From: Parvularcula oceani
GTDB lineage: Bacteria > Pseudomonadota > Alphaproteobacteria > Caulobacterales > Parvularculaceae
Direction of reading: 5' to 3'
Assembly (NCBI RefSeq): GCF_000733125.1
Contig: NZ_JPHU01000006.1
Location: forward strand, 119,205-183,204
DNA: 64,000 nucleotides
Shown: positions 8,964 through 18,466 of the stretch, piece by piece
How positions within the stretch are numbered: the stretch's first letter is position 1
Layout: every line of letters starts with the position of its first letter
Notes under the pieces: model-generated
What the model was told of the DNA's origin: nothing
Database searches by the model: none
The model's input: the letters and a program-made list of their open reading frames with translations, nothing else
Program-made: the position numbers and the translations under genes

Positions 8964-10286
8964 ATGGCAAAAGATCAGTCCTACGAACAAGGCAGCCTGT
9001 CCCTATGGGGCACGATTGCCATGGGGACCGGCGTGATGATCGGGGCGGGCATCTTCGCCCTTACCGGGCAGGTCGCCGAGCTGTCCGGTGACCTCTTCCC
9101 CCTCGCCTTCCTCTTCGCCGCGGCGATCAGCGGCTTCTCCGCTTACAGCTACATCAAGGTCGCGAGCGCCTACCCGTCCGCTGGCGGCATCGCGATGATC
9201 CTGAAGAAGGCCTATGGCCAGACCACCGTGACGGGGGCGGCCGCCCTCCTCATGGCGTTCTCGATGATCATTAATGAAAGCCTCGTTGCGCGGACCTTCG
9301 GCAGCTACGCGCTTCGACCGTTTGGGGTGGCGGACGACAGCGTGCTGATCCCCGTCCTCGCGGTCGGTCTCGTCGTCTTCGCCTTCGTCGTGAACGTGGC
9401 GAACAACAAATGGATCGGCGGGATCAGCCAGATCGCCGCCATCCTGAAGATCGGGGGCATCCTCGTCTTCGGGATCGTGGCCATGGCGGCCGCGGGGTTC
9501 TCCTTCGAGCCCTATGAGAACGGGCTCGCTAACGACACCGGTGCCTTCGGCTTTCTCGCCGGAACAGCCCTCGCCATCCTCGCCTTCAAGGGGTTCACGA
9601 CGATCACCAATTCCGGTGACGAGGTGAAGAACCCCAAGAAGAATGTCGGCCGGGCCATCATCATCTCCCTCGCCATCTGCGCCTTCGTCTACCTCGTCGT
9701 GGCCTTCGGTGTCGCCTCGACCCTGTCGGTGGAAGAGATCGTCGCGGCCAAGGATTATGCACTGGCGGAGGCCGCCCGGCCGGCCGTGGGATCGCTGGGC
9801 GTCGGTTTCACCGTGGCCGTGGCGCTGATCGCCACCGCCTCGGGGATCCTCGCCAGCGTCTTCGCGGTATCGCGCATGCTGACCATGCTGACGGAGATGA
9901 AGCTGATCCCGCACCGTCACTTCGGGATGAGCGGGCCGATCCACCGCCACCTCCTCGTCTACACCGTGGTGCTCGCCGGCACGCTGGCCGCCTTCTTCGA
10001 CCTGACCCGCATCGCGGCCCTTGGCGCCATCTTCTACCTGGTCATGGACATCATCATCCATTGGGGCCTCTTGCGTCATCTCCGGGAGGATGTCGGCGCC
10101 AAGGGATGGGTGGTGATCACCGCCATTATCCTCGATGCGGTTGCGCTCCTCGCCTTCGTCGTCATGAAGGCCCAGCAGGACTGGTTGGTGGTCGCCATCG
10201 CCCTTGTGGGCATTGTCCTCACCTTCGTCGGGGAACGGATCTTCCTTCAGCAAAGCCAGGGAGATGAAGCGGGAGCAGCGCGATGA
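8964..10286 (+). CDS. APC-superfamily amino acid permease
   Basis: A 440-residue protein with about 12 hydrophobic helices. The first helix carries the APC signature GTIAMGTGVMIGAGIFALTG, where backbone atoms of the unwound helix bind the substrate. The ATG at 8964 follows GGGAGG and replaces a longer frame that overlaps copB. The gene follows copB after 13 bases and overlaps the next gene by four bases, so it belongs to the copper operon. Why a permease sits here is unclear. It could move an amino acid that chelates metal or repairs damage, but the substrate is unknown. Confidence 0.85.
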   Translation: MAKDQSYEQGSLSLWGTIAMGTGVMIGAGIFALTGQVAELSGDLFPLAFLFAAAISGFSAYSYIKVASAYPSAGGIAMILKKAYGQTTVTGAAALLMAFSMIINESLVARTFGSYALRPFGVADDSVLIPVLAVGLVVFAFVVNVANNKWIGGISQIAAILKIGGILVFGIVAMAAAGFSFEPYENGLANDTGAFGFLAGTALAILAFKGFTTITNSGDEVKNPKKNVGRAIIISLAICAFVYLVVAFGVASTLSVEEIVAAKDYALAEAARPAVGSLGVGFTVAVALIATASGILASVFAVSRMLTMLTEMKLIPHRHFGMSGPIHRHLLVYTVVLAGTLAAFFDLTRIAALGAIFYLVMDIIIHWGLLRHLREDVGAKGWVVITAIILDAVALLAFVVMKAQQDWLVVAIALVGIVLTFVGERIFLQQSQGDEAGAAR

Positions 10287-10753
10287 GCGAGCGGCTGAGG
10301 CGCATCTTCTCCTCGCCGGAGTTTGCCGTGGCACTCTTCGGCTTTCTTCTGCATTTCGTATGGGAATTCTGGCAGGTCCCCTATTATGCCGACATGCCGG
10401 ACATCAGCCACTGGCAGGGTGTCCGGATTTGCACCATGGCCACGATCGGCGATGTGGTGATCGTCGTGACGGCGTTCCTCGCGGCCCGCTTGGCCACGGG
10501 CTCGCGCCGCTGGATCCTCGAGAAGGATCGGCGCGGCATGGTCGTCTTCGTCCTCACCGGTCTTGGCATCACCATCGCCGCCGAATGGGTGTTCACCGAC
10601 CTCCTCGGCCGCTGGGCGTATGCGGACGGAATGCCGGTCATTCCTGTTCTCGGGACCGGCCTCACCCCGTTCCTTCAATGGCTGATTTTACCCTTCGGCA
10701 TCGTTCTTCTCTCCCGCCCCTTTCTCCGAGGTCTGCATCATGACGTCCCGTGA
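10283..10753 (+). CDS. Four-helix membrane protein of unknown function
   Basis: A 156-residue protein with about four predicted transmembrane helices (for example [15 protein letters not shown] and [18 protein letters not shown]). Its start overlaps the permease stop by four bases (ATGA), and its end overlaps the copper ATPase gene by 14 bases, so translation of all three is probably coupled. I do not recognise a family. The conserved-looking [15 protein letters not shown] segment near the N-terminus could be a metal or cofactor site, but that is a guess. Placement argues for a role in metal handling. Confidence 0.72.
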   Translation: MSERLRRIFSSPEFAVALFGFLLHFVWEFWQVPYYADMPDISHWQGVRICTMATIGDVVIVVTAFLAARLATGSRRWILEKDRRGMVVFVLTGLGITIAAEWVFTDLLGRWAYADGMPVIPVLGTGLTPFLQWLILPFGIVLLSRPFLRGLHHDVP

Positions 10754-12962
10754 TCACTGCCATCAAAGCGGCCACACCCCCCACGCCCATGACGATAAGG
10801 CGACGGACAAAGGCGCCTACGACACCATTCCGGACGGCTTCACCGGCACGGTCTACACCTGCCCGATGCACCCGCAGGTGCGGGCGCCGAAGACAGGCCC
10901 CTGCCCCTTATGCGGCATGGCCCTCGAACCCGAAGGCGTGGTGGTCGGCGAGGAAGACGATGCGGAGCTGCGCGACATGTCCCGGCGGTTCTGGCTTTCG
11001 GCGATCCTCACCATCCCCCTCTTCCTCTACGCCATGGGCGACATGCTGCCCGGTCGCCCGCTGGGACGGCTGATCGAGGAAGACTGGGCGCAATGGGCTC
11101 AGCTTCTGCTCGCGGCGCCCGTGGTGCTGTGGGGCGGCGGGCCGTTCTTCGCCCGAGGAATCCGGTCCTTCCGCACCGGCCATCTCAACATGTTCTCCCT
11201 GATCGCCCTCGGCGTCGGGGTCGCTTTCGCCTACTCGCTGGTCGCCACGGCGGTCCCGGGCCTCTTTCCCGACGCGTTTCGCGGCCCTGACGGCAATGTC
11301 GCCGTCTATTACGAGGCGGCCGCCGTCATCGTGACGCTCGTCCTTCTGGGGCAGGTCCTGGAGCTCCGCGCCCGCAGCGCCACCTCCGGCGCAATCCGCG
11401 CCCTCCTTGAACTGGCGCCGCCCGAAGCGATCCGCATCGGGACCGATGGCGAAGATGTCCGTGTGCCCATCGACGACATCCGTGGGGGGGACCGCCTCCG
11501 CGTGCGCCCGGGCGACAAGGTGCCCGTCGATGGCACCGTGAGCGAAGGCCGCTCCACGGTCGATGAGAGCATGATCACCGGCGAGCCCCTGCCCGTCACC
11601 AAGGAACCGGGCGACCGGGTCACTGGCGGCACGGTCAACGGGGCGGGCGGCTTCCTCATGGTGGCGGACCGGGTCGGGGAGGACACCGTCCTGTCCCAGA
11701 TCGTCCGTATGGTCAGCGAGGCACAGCGCTCGCGCGCCCCGATCCAGAAGACGGTGGACCAGGTCTCGGCGATCTTCGTGCCCTCGGTGATCGCGGTGGC
11801 AGTGATTGCCTTCATCGCCTGGTGGCTCCTCGGACCCTCGCCGGCGCTCTCCTATGCGCTGGTCAACGCGGTCGCCGTGCTGATCATCGCCTGTCCCTGC
11901 GCCCTGGGGCTTGCGACGCCGATGTCGATCATGGTCGGCACCGGCAAGGGGGCCCGGGAAGGCATCCTCATCAAGAGCGCCGAGGCGCTCGAGACCTTCG
12001 AGAAGGTCGATACGCTGGTCGTCGACAAGACCGGCACGTTGACCGAGGGGCGCCCGGCCCTGGTCGGCATCGAACCGGCGACGGCATCCTCCGAAGACGA
12101 TCTTCTCACCCTCGTGGCAGCGGTCGAGCGGGGCTCGGAACATCCCCTTGCCGAGGCGATCGTCCGGAGCGCCACCGAACGGGGCCTCGCCCTGCCCGAC
12201 GCCTCCGGATTCCAGTCCGTGACCGGACAAGGCGCGATCGCCACGGTCGAGGGTCGACGTGTGGCGATCGGCAACGCCAAGCTGATGACCGCCGAGGGCG
12301 CCCAGGACGCGGCCCTTGCCGAGCGAGCCGACCGTCGCCGCACCGAGGGCGAGACGGTCATGTTCGTGGCGGTGGACGGACGCCCCGCGGGGCTTCTCGC
12401 CGTCGCCGACCCCATCAAGACGACGACCCCGGACGCCATCGCGACCCTGCACCGCGAAGGGTTAAAGGTCGTCATGCTGACGGGGGATGCGCGGGCGACA
12501 GCCGAAGCGGTGGCCAAGACGCTCGGCATCGACGAGGTGCATGCGGATGTCTCGCCCGAAGACAAGTTCGAGATCGTCTCGCAGCTCCAGGCCGCGGGGG
12601 CGAAGGTGGCCATGGCAGGTGACGGGATCAACGACGCCCCCGCCCTCGCCAAGGCCGATGTGGGTGTGGCCATGGGCACCGGCACCGATGTGGCGATGGA
12701 AAGCGCCGGTGTCACGCTGGTGAAGGGAGATTTGCGCGGAATCGCCGCCGCCTACCGGCTCAGCACCCTCACCATGCGGAACATCAGGCAAAACCTCTTC
12801 TTCGCCTTCGTCTACAATGCGGTCGGCGTGCCCGTCGCCGCGGGCATCCTCTACCCGTTCTTCGGCATTCTCCTCAACCCGATGATCGCGGCCGCAGCCA
12901 TGAGCCTGTCGTCGATCTCGGTCATCGCGAATGCCCTCCGCCTCAGGAGCAAGACGCTATGA
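10740..12962 (+). CDS. Copper-translocating P1B-type ATPase
   Basis: A 740-residue Cu(I)-exporting ATPase. It begins with a His-rich tail and a heavy-metal-binding zinc-ribbon-like domain ([12 protein letters not shown] ... CPLCGM, about residues 39-62) in place of the usual CXXC ferredoxin-like domain. Catalytic landmarks are the CPC ion site at Cys385-Pro386-Cys387, the phosphorylated Asp429 in DKTGT, the SEHPLAEAI motif of the nucleotide domain and [10 protein letters not shown]. It pumps copper out of the cytoplasm, while CopA and CopB act outside. The gene is embedded by overlaps in the copper operon. Confidence 0.95.
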   Translation: MTSRDHCHQSGHTPHAHDDKATDKGAYDTIPDGFTGTVYTCPMHPQVRAPKTGPCPLCGMALEPEGVVVGEEDDAELRDMSRRFWLSAILTIPLFLYAMGDMLPGRPLGRLIEEDWAQWAQLLLAAPVVLWGGGPFFARGIRSFRTGHLNMFSLIALGVGVAFAYSLVATAVPGLFPDAFRGPDGNVAVYYEAAAVIVTLVLLGQVLELRARSATSGAIRALLELAPPEAIRIGTDGEDVRVPIDDIRGGDRLRVRPGDKVPVDGTVSEGRSTVDESMITGEPLPVTKEPGDRVTGGTVNGAGGFLMVADRVGEDTVLSQIVRMVSEAQRSRAPIQKTVDQVSAIFVPSVIAVAVIAFIAWWLLGPSPALSYALVNAVAVLIIACPCALGLATPMSIMVGTGKGAREGILIKSAEALETFEKVDTLVVDKTGTLTEGRPALVGIEPATASSEDDLLTLVAAVERGSEHPLAEAIVRSATERGLALPDASGFQSVTGQGAIATVEGRRVAIGNAKLMTAEGAQDAALAERADRRRTEGETVMFVAVDGRPAGLLAVADPIKTTTPDAIATLHREGLKVVMLTGDARATAEAVAKTLGIDEVHADVSPEDKFEIVSQLQAAGAKVAMAGDGINDAPALAKADVGVAMGTGTDVAMESAGVTLVKGDLRGIAAAYRLSTLTMRNIRQNLFFAFVYNAVGVPVAAGILYPFFGILLNPMIAAAAMSLSSISVIANALRLRSKTL

Positions 12963-12987
12963 CCACTGCCCCGAAAGGAGGTTTCCC

Positions 12988-13404
12988 CTGACCCTCGCTA
13001 TCCTTCTGTCCATTGCTCTTTTTGTCGGCACGCTGATGCTGCACTGGGAGATCCTCAACCGCGTCAGTGTGCGAACGGCCAAGCTGACCGCGCCGCGGTT
13101 CGGGGCCATCTGCCTCGGCTTGATCCTGTTGCATTTCGCCGAAGTCGGGCTTTACGCCGCCGGCTTCGAGCTGGGCCGGGCCGTCGGTATCGGAAGCTTC
13201 AGCAAGCCGCCCGGCGCCGATTTCATGGATGTCTACTATTTCTCGCTCGCGACCTTCACCACGCTCGGGCTCGGAAAGGCGATGCCCGAGGGGCATCTCG
13301 CCTTCATCGCTGGCGTCGAGGCGTTCAACGGTTTCCTCTGCATCTCGATGTCGGCGTCCATGCTGTTCAAGCTGATGCCCGAGATCCGGAAGGAACAGGG
13401 TTGA
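12988..13404 (+). CDS. Small ion-channel-like membrane protein with a likely CTG start
   Basis: About 138 residues with three hydrophobic helices. A re-entrant segment, ATFTTLGLGKAMP, resembles the pore loop and selectivity filter of two-helix K+ channels (TTVGYG), though LGLG replaces VGYG. No ATG, GTG or TTG lies in frame after the ATPase stop. A perfect AGGAGG (12976-12981) is six bases upstream of an in-frame CTG at 12988, which I take as the start. A ten-codon frame (ATG 12959, overlapping the ATPase stop) ends exactly over this CTG and may couple translation. Ion specificity is unknown. Confidence 0.65.
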   Translation: MTLAILLSIALFVGTLMLHWEILNRVSVRTAKLTAPRFGAICLGLILLHFAEVGLYAAGFELGRAVGIGSFSKPPGADFMDVYYFSLATFTTLGLGKAMPEGHLAFIAGVEAFNGFLCISMSASMLFKLMPEIRKEQG

Positions 13405-13411
13405 GGGCAAG

Positions 13412-13942
13412 TCAGGCTGCGGAAGACTGGCAGCGATACCAGCCGCGATAGCCGACCGTCAGGCCGTCCTCGATCTCGAAATGCATCTCGGCCTTCTGCT
13501 GGCTCTCGCCGTTTTGGACGCGCGGCTTCTCCTCCAGCGGCCGCACCGTCAGACGCATCCCTTCGGTCTGAAAGGTGGTCGGGCCTGCCAAGGCCTCAGC
13601 CGTCGTCGCATCGGAGCGCAGCTCGACCAGCCGTCCGTGGATCTTCACGACCCCGGCGCCATTGCTGCCGGACAGAACCGGCTGGCTTGTCGCCGTATAG
13701 GCGAAACCGCAGCGGGCGCCGGGCGGCAGCACCTTGTCGATCTCCGCCGTCTGCATGGTTTCCGGATCGATCGCCGGAATGGCGGCGGTGTGAATGGCCT
13801 CGTCGGCGGAGACGATTTGAGGCATGGGTTCCGGCGCCATTTCGTTTTCCATTCCCTCTCCCGGGGCGGGCCCGCCACAACCGGCGAGCGCTGCCGCTGA
13901 GGCGGCGGTGAGAAAAAAGGGGATCATAGATCGTTTGGTCAT
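13412..13942 (-). CDS. Lipoprotein of unknown function
   Basis: A 176-residue protein with a lipoprotein signal peptide and lipobox AALAGC, so Cys22 should be lipidated and the mature protein held in the periplasm. An acidic, Met/Pro-rich linker follows (GEGMENEMAPEPMP), then a domain ending with a conserved-looking YRGWYRCQ segment. I do not recognise a characterised family. It converges on the channel-like gene with a 7-base gap and is the last gene of a minus-strand set with a DUF305 protein and a cytochrome c. Confidence 0.75.
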   Translation of the reverse strand: MTKRSMIPFFLTAASAAALAGCGGPAPGEGMENEMAPEPMPQIVSADEAIHTAAIPAIDPETMQTAEIDKVLPPGARCGFAYTATSQPVLSGSNGAGVVKIHGRLVELRSDATTAEALAGPTTFQTEGMRLTVRPLEEKPRVQNGESQQKAEMHFEIEDGLTVGYRGWYRCQSSAA

Positions 13943-13952
13943 CGGTCCCTCC

Positions 13953-14411
13953 TCAGTCGTCCGCTTCTTCGAGATCGGCGATCAGATATTTCATCTCGGC
14001 GATCTCGCGTTCCTGGGCGGCGATGATCTCATCGGCGAGCTTGCGCACCCGCGGGTCGGTGATCTGCGCTCGTTCGCTGGTCATGATGGCGATCGAGTGA
14101 TGGGGGATCATGGCCCGCATATATTCCTGATCGTTGACCGTCGCCTGACTGCGGACAAGCCACAAGGTCAGGGCAAAGACGAAAGCGCTGCCGACGAAGA
14201 TGCCGATATTGACCTTCATGTTCTTGTACATTGCCAGCATGAAGCCGAGCATAATCACGGCCATGGCGGCGCCCATGACGAAGGCCATCCAGAAGCGGGT
14301 CTCGCTCCAGAAGATGTGCTCGAACGCATAGGTGTTGAAATACATCAGGATGAACATGACCGTTGTCGAGGTCGCGATCATCGCGGCGAACCGCCAATAG
14401 GACATCTGCAT
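13953..14411 (-). CDS. DUF305 family membrane protein
   Basis: A 152-residue protein. Three hydrophobic helices come first (about residues 6-85), followed by a C-terminal DUF305 domain with its signature AMIPHHSIAIM and a Glu/Met-rich end (AAQEREIAEMKYLI). DUF305 proteins are common in metal-resistance clusters and the HH/M residues are thought to bind copper. The ATG at 14411 follows GGAGG with good spacing. An earlier ATG at 14444 would overlap the cytochrome gene by 11 bases and is a possible alternative. Confidence 0.85.
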   Translation of the reverse strand: MQMSYWRFAAMIATSTTVMFILMYFNTYAFEHIFWSETRFWMAFVMGAAMAVIMLGFMLAMYKNMKVNIGIFVGSAFVFALTLWLVRSQATVNDQEYMRAMIPHHSIAIMTSERAQITDPRVRKLADEIIAAQEREIAEMKYLIADLEEADD

Positions 14412-14433
14412 ATCGTGGCCCTCCTTCTTGTCC

Positions 14434-14985
14434 TTAGTGCTCATGACCGTCGTCGTGGTGTTCGCTCGACCCCATCGCTTCATACTCAACCTGCGTCATG
14501 CCCGGCAGGTCGGTGACGAAGGCTGTGATGTTCCACAGCGCCTCCTCGTCATGGGATGGACCGAAGGCGGGCATGCCGGAACTCTTGATGCCGTGATCGA
14601 GGATCCAGTAGATCTCGTTCGGCTTCCAATGGGCGGCTGCTTCGCTCAGATGGGGCGGCTGGGGCAGCATGGCTTCGGCCCAGCCGGCCCTGTCAATCCC
14701 GGGGCCGCCATGGCAATGCTGGCACATGGCCTTGTATTCGCCCGCGCCCGCCTCGACCATCGCCTGGGTAAAGGTCGGTGCACTACCCGTGGGCGCGCGG
14801 GATTGAATGGAATTCTTCAGCGTGGTTGACGCCGCCCATCGGCCGAAGGCGGAATGATCCTCCGTCGCCGCCACATTGTAGCCGCCGGAATAGACGGTGA
14901 TCAGCCCGATGATCCCGGCAAGGACGATCAGGCCGACCACGCCAGCGGCGGCCCCAAGGCCGAAATGCTTGTGTTTCTCCGTCAT
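14434..14985 (-). CDS. Membrane-anchored monohaem cytochrome c
   Basis: A 183-residue protein with one N-terminal hydrophobic anchor (VVGLIVLAGIIGLITVY), a haem-binding CQHCH motif and a downstream GMPAF whose Met is the likely distal ligand. The C-terminus is His-rich (EHHDDGHEH) and may bind metal. It should carry electrons at the periplasmic face. The DUF305 gene follows, and a similar trio (cytochrome, DUF305, lipoprotein) fits a copper or redox stress role. The divergent intergenic region to the SDR gene presumably holds its promoter. Confidence 0.88.
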   Translation of the reverse strand: MTEKHKHFGLGAAAGVVGLIVLAGIIGLITVYSGGYNVAATEDHSAFGRWAASTTLKNSIQSRAPTGSAPTFTQAMVEAGAGEYKAMCQHCHGGPGIDRAGWAEAMLPQPPHLSEAAAHWKPNEIYWILDHGIKSSGMPAFGPSHDEEALWNITAFVTDLPGMTQVEYEAMGSSEHHDDGHEH

Positions 14986-15066
14986 GGATCCTCCCGGGTC
15001 TCGTGGTTTCTGACGCCTCTCCCTTGCGACAAACCGGCATACAGCCAGCGGGTATCAGTCGTTCAG

Positions 15067-15092
15067 GGAACGAGTTCAGGTCCGCAGGGGTT
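15067..15092 (+). promoter_or_regulatory. Candidate EcfG (general stress) promoter
   Basis: GGAAC at 15067-15071 is followed after exactly 17 bases by GGTT at 15089-15092. The alphaproteobacterial general-stress sigma factor EcfG uses GGAAC-N16/17-CGTT, so the match is one base short in the -10 part. It lies 66 bases before the SDR start codon. SDR and GH15 proteins are frequent members of the general stress regulon, which supports the call. Confidence 0.5.
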
Positions 15093-15157
15093 CCATCCCT
15101 CTATGCGGTTCACGCATCAAAGCCGTGTGCGTCGCAAAAACGTGAGGGAGGACGCTG

Positions 15158-16162
15158 ATGAAGACCGTGGTCATCACCGGGGCATCGGGCGGGGTCGGGC
15201 GCACCCTCGCCAGAGCCTATGCCGATCGGGGATGCCGGATCGGCCTGATCGCCCGGGGCCGCAAGAGGCTGGAGCAAACCGCCCGCGAGGTGCGGGAGCG
15301 CGGCGGCGAGGCGCGGGTCCTGCCCCTGGATGTCGCCGATGCGGAAGCGGTGGCCCAGGCCGCGTCGACCTGCGAAGCCGAGCTTGGGCCGATCGATATC
15401 TGGATCAACGGCGCCATGGTGACCGTCTTCAGCCCGGTCAACCAGCTCGAGCCCGAAGAGGTCCACCGGGTTACCGCCGTCACCTATCTCGGCGCCGTCC
15501 ACGGAACGATGGCCGCTCTGGGCCACATGCGTCCGCGGGGGCGAGGTACCATCGTGCAGATCGCTTCGGCCATCGGCTACCGGGCAATCCCGCTTCAATC
15601 CGCCTACTGCGCCGCCAAGGCAGCGATGATCGCCTTTTCTGACAGCCTGCGGACGGAATTGCGGCATGAAGGTGTCGGTATCGATGTCACCATGATGCAA
15701 TTGCCGGCCGTCAACACCCCGCAATTCGAATGGGCGCGGAACAAGATGCCGAAGCGGCCCCAGCCCATGCCGCCCATCTATCGCGCCGAGGCGGTTGCCG
15801 AGGCCATCGTGGCCAAGGCGGAAAGCGGCGAACGCGAGATCTGGATCGGCCGGCCGGCGATGAAGGCCATCCTCGCCCAGAAACTGGCGCCGACCCTTGC
15901 CGAGCGGATGCTCGCGGACAGCGCCTGGTCCGGACAGATGACCGACGAACCGGCCGAGGCCGGGCGGCCGGACAATCTGTTCGAACCGGTCGAGATGGTG
16001 CCCTCTGAAGCCGAAGGGCGATTCCTCGACCGCGCCAAGACAGCTCGGCCCATGGCCCTCGGCACCGCGGCGCGCAATCGGCTCCTTGCAGGCGGCGGCG
16101 CGGCGGCGGTGGGCACGGCCACCCTTCTCCTGCGCCGGATCCTGCGCGGCCATGGCCGCTGA
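15158..16162 (+). CDS. SDR-family oxidoreductase
   Basis: A 334-residue short-chain dehydrogenase/reductase. The Rossmann glycine motif TGASGGVGR is at residues 7-15 and the catalytic YxxxK is in QSAYCAAKAAM with an upstream Ser in IASAIG. The C-terminal 80 residues go beyond the classical SDR length and end in a basic, Ala-rich tail with a possible membrane helix. The ATG at 15158 follows GGGAGG. Its stop overlaps the start of the GH15 gene. The substrate cannot be predicted. Confidence 0.9.
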   Translation: MKTVVITGASGGVGRTLARAYADRGCRIGLIARGRKRLEQTAREVRERGGEARVLPLDVADAEAVAQAASTCEAELGPIDIWINGAMVTVFSPVNQLEPEEVHRVTAVTYLGAVHGTMAALGHMRPRGRGTIVQIASAIGYRAIPLQSAYCAAKAAMIAFSDSLRTELRHEGVGIDVTMMQLPAVNTPQFEWARNKMPKRPQPMPPIYRAEAVAEAIVAKAESGEREIWIGRPAMKAILAQKLAPTLAERMLADSAWSGQMTDEPAEAGRPDNLFEPVEMVPSEAEGRFLDRAKTARPMALGTAARNRLLAGGGAAAVGTATLLLRRILRGHGR

Positions 16163-17981
16163 TGCCTTGATGGTGCAGGCGGACCCATCGCTTGATGCCG
16201 CCTATCCGCCGCTCGGATCCTATGCGGTCATCGGCGACACGGCGACGCTGGCGCTGATCTCGCAAGCCGGCAGCATAGACTGGCTGTGCCTGCCCAATAT
16301 CGACGACGCGGCCTGTTTGGGGCGCCTTCTCGATCATCACCGCGGCGGACATTTCACCGTCGCCCCGCCGCGCTTCCGTTCCGTCGAACGGACCTATCGC
16401 GACCACACGGCCATCCTCGAGAGCCGCTACGAAACGGGCGAAGGGGTGGTCACCGTCACCGACCTCATGGCCATTCCGGACCGGCATGGCCTTGGTCCCG
16501 AACGGTGGCTGATCCGACGGATCAGGGCAGAACGCGGCACACCGACGATCCGCTTCACCTATGCACCGCGCCCCGAGAACGGGAAAACCGTCCCGCAATG
16601 GCGAGACGGTGCCACCGGCGTCTGGCGATGGCGGACGGGCAAACGCGCACTGACCCTTCTCAGCGACGTGCCCGGCGCGCCGTCGGCGGACGGCACGGTC
16701 GAAGGGGAATGTCGATTGGAAGAAGGCGAGGAACGCCAGCTCCGGCTGGCTTTCACGTCCCATGATGTGCTCGCCCTCCCCGGCACCAAGAGCGTCACCC
16801 CGGCGATCGAGCGGACCGAGCGCTTCTGGCGCGCCTATGCGAGCCGCAGCACCTATCGCGGGCCCTACCGGGACGCCGTGGCCCACAGCGCCACCATGAT
16901 CCGTCTTCTGACCTTCAGCCTGTCGGGCGCGATCCTTGCGGCGGGCACGACCTCCCTGCCCGAAGCGCCCGGCGGCACACGCAACTGGGACTACCGCTAT
17001 TGCTGGCTGCGCGACGCGTCGTTCCTGATCCGCGCCTATCTCGGCCTCGGCTATCACGACGAAGCTCAGGCCTTCTTCACCTGGATCATGCACGCCACCC
17101 GCCTGACCGCGCCCGAGCTCAGGCCCTGTTACAGCGGCTACGGACGGACCGATATCAAGGAGCGCCGGATCGACCGCTTCGAGGGGTATCGGGGGGCAGG
17201 CCCGGTGCGGGACGGCAATGGGGCGGTGAGCCAGCGCCAGCTCGACGTCTACGGATCGGTGCTTCAGGCCGCGCTCCTCTTCGCCGAGGCGGGGGGCCGT
17301 CTCGAGCGATCCGAGCAGCGGCGCCTCCGGCGCTTCGCGCAGGTCGCGAGGGAGCAATGGACCCTGCCGGACAAGGGCATCTGGGAGATGCGGGGGCCGC
17401 CCCGGCACTATACCTATGGAAAGGCCATGTGCTGGTCCGCCCTCACCGCCTATACTGCTCTGGTCCGCCGGGGAACGATCAGGGACGACCCCGCCCCATA
17501 CGAGGCTGAGGCGGACCGGATTCGCGGGGCGGTCTTCCGGCATGGCTGGAGCGAGGAGCGGCAGGCCTTCACAGGCGCGTTCGGCGCGGACTTCCTCGAC
17601 GCCAGCCTGCTTCTCCTGCCCCGCTTCGGGATCTTCGAGGCCGATGACCCGCGCATGGTGTCCACTCGGCAAGCCATCGACGCAGAACTTCGCCGCGGTC
17701 CGCATCTCCGCCGCTATGCGAGGGGCGTCGATGGCGGCGGCGAGCCCGAAGGGACGTTCTGGGCCTGCGGGTTCTGGGCTGTGGAAGGCCTGGCCCGGGC
17801 GGGTGAGCATGAGGAAGCGCGAAGCCGCTTCGAGGCCCTTCTCGCGGATGTTCCGCCGACCGGAATCATCAGCGAGGAGCGCGACCCCGACACCGGCGCG
17901 CTTCTCGGCAACCTCCCCCAGGCCTTCTCCCATGCGGCGCTGATCAACGCGGCCCTCGCCATTGAGGAGGCATCCTCATGA
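16152..17981 (+). CDS. GH15-family glycoside hydrolase (glucoamylase/trehalase-like)
   Basis: A 609-residue cytoplasmic protein with no signal peptide. The N-terminal beta-sandwich begins PPLGSYAVIGDTATLALIS, and the (alpha/alpha)6 catalytic domain carries the GH15 signature RNWDYRYCWLRDASF plus a later WEMRGPPRHYTYGKAM segment. Enzymes of this subgroup hydrolyse alpha-1,4-glucans or trehalose from the non-reducing end. The ATG at 16152 overlaps the SDR stop by 11 bases; an ATG at 16170 is an alternative. It is part of the putative stress operon, so trehalose or glycogen turnover is a reasonable guess. Confidence 0.9.
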   Translation: MAADALMVQADPSLDAAYPPLGSYAVIGDTATLALISQAGSIDWLCLPNIDDAACLGRLLDHHRGGHFTVAPPRFRSVERTYRDHTAILESRYETGEGVVTVTDLMAIPDRHGLGPERWLIRRIRAERGTPTIRFTYAPRPENGKTVPQWRDGATGVWRWRTGKRALTLLSDVPGAPSADGTVEGECRLEEGEERQLRLAFTSHDVLALPGTKSVTPAIERTERFWRAYASRSTYRGPYRDAVAHSATMIRLLTFSLSGAILAAGTTSLPEAPGGTRNWDYRYCWLRDASFLIRAYLGLGYHDEAQAFFTWIMHATRLTAPELRPCYSGYGRTDIKERRIDRFEGYRGAGPVRDGNGAVSQRQLDVYGSVLQAALLFAEAGGRLERSEQRRLRRFAQVAREQWTLPDKGIWEMRGPPRHYTYGKAMCWSALTAYTALVRRGTIRDDPAPYEAEADRIRGAVFRHGWSEERQAFTGAFGADFLDASLLLLPRFGIFEADDPRMVSTRQAIDAELRRGPHLRRYARGVDGGGEPEGTFWACGFWAVEGLARAGEHEEARSRFEALLADVPPTGIISEERDPDTGALLGNLPQAFSHAALINAALAIEEASS

Positions 17982-18466
17982 TCGACACGTTGATGGACCA
18001 GTGGCCAGCGATCGCCCTTTGGGGTCTCGCCGCGTCGGCGGTCATGTCGACCCTTCTCGAGGGCAGCCGGCTCCTCGGCTGGTCGCGCATGAGCCTGCCT
18101 TTCCTGTTTGGGACCTTTGTGACGGATCGGCGGGATCGCGCGATCGTCATCGGCTATGGCCTCTATCTCTTGGGCGGCTGGCTCTTCGCCATTCTCTACG
18201 CCGCCGCCCTGTTCAGCCTGGAGACGGTGAGCTGGTGGGCAGGTCTCGCCATCGGCGCGGTGCATGGGCTGTTCCTGATCGCCGTCTTCCTGCCGACCCT
18301 GCCGGCCGTCCATCCCAGGCTCGCCACGTCCTATGACGGGGCCCACGCATTGACCCAGCTCGAACCGCCCGGACCCTTCGGGCTCAATTACGGCCGCGCG
18401 ACACCCCTGACCACCGTCCTCGCCCAGGCGCTGTTCGGGGCCGTTCTCGGCCTTGGTCTTGGCTAG
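17978..18466 (+). CDS. Membrane protein of unknown function
   Basis: A 162-residue protein with about four transmembrane helices (for example AIALWGLAASAVMSTLLEGS and LAQALFGAVLGLGLG). Its ATG overlaps the GH15 stop by four bases (ATGA), so it is the third gene of the SDR-GH15 operon. No characterised family is recognised. The C-terminal end meets the RES-domain gene on the other strand with a four-base overlap. Confidence 0.75.
   Translation: MIDTLMDQWPAIALWGLAASAVMSTLLEGSRLLGWSRMSLPFLFGTFVTDRRDRAIVIGYGLYLLGGWLFAILYAAALFSLETVSWWAGLAIGAVHGLFLIAVFLPTLPAVHPRLATSYDGAHALTQLEPPGPFGLNYGRATPLTTVLAQALFGAVLGLGLG

Noticed and set aside
15711..17933. A 740-codon minus-strand frame across the SDR and GH15 genes
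   Set aside because: Antisense to two recognisable enzymes; no ribosome site and no motif.
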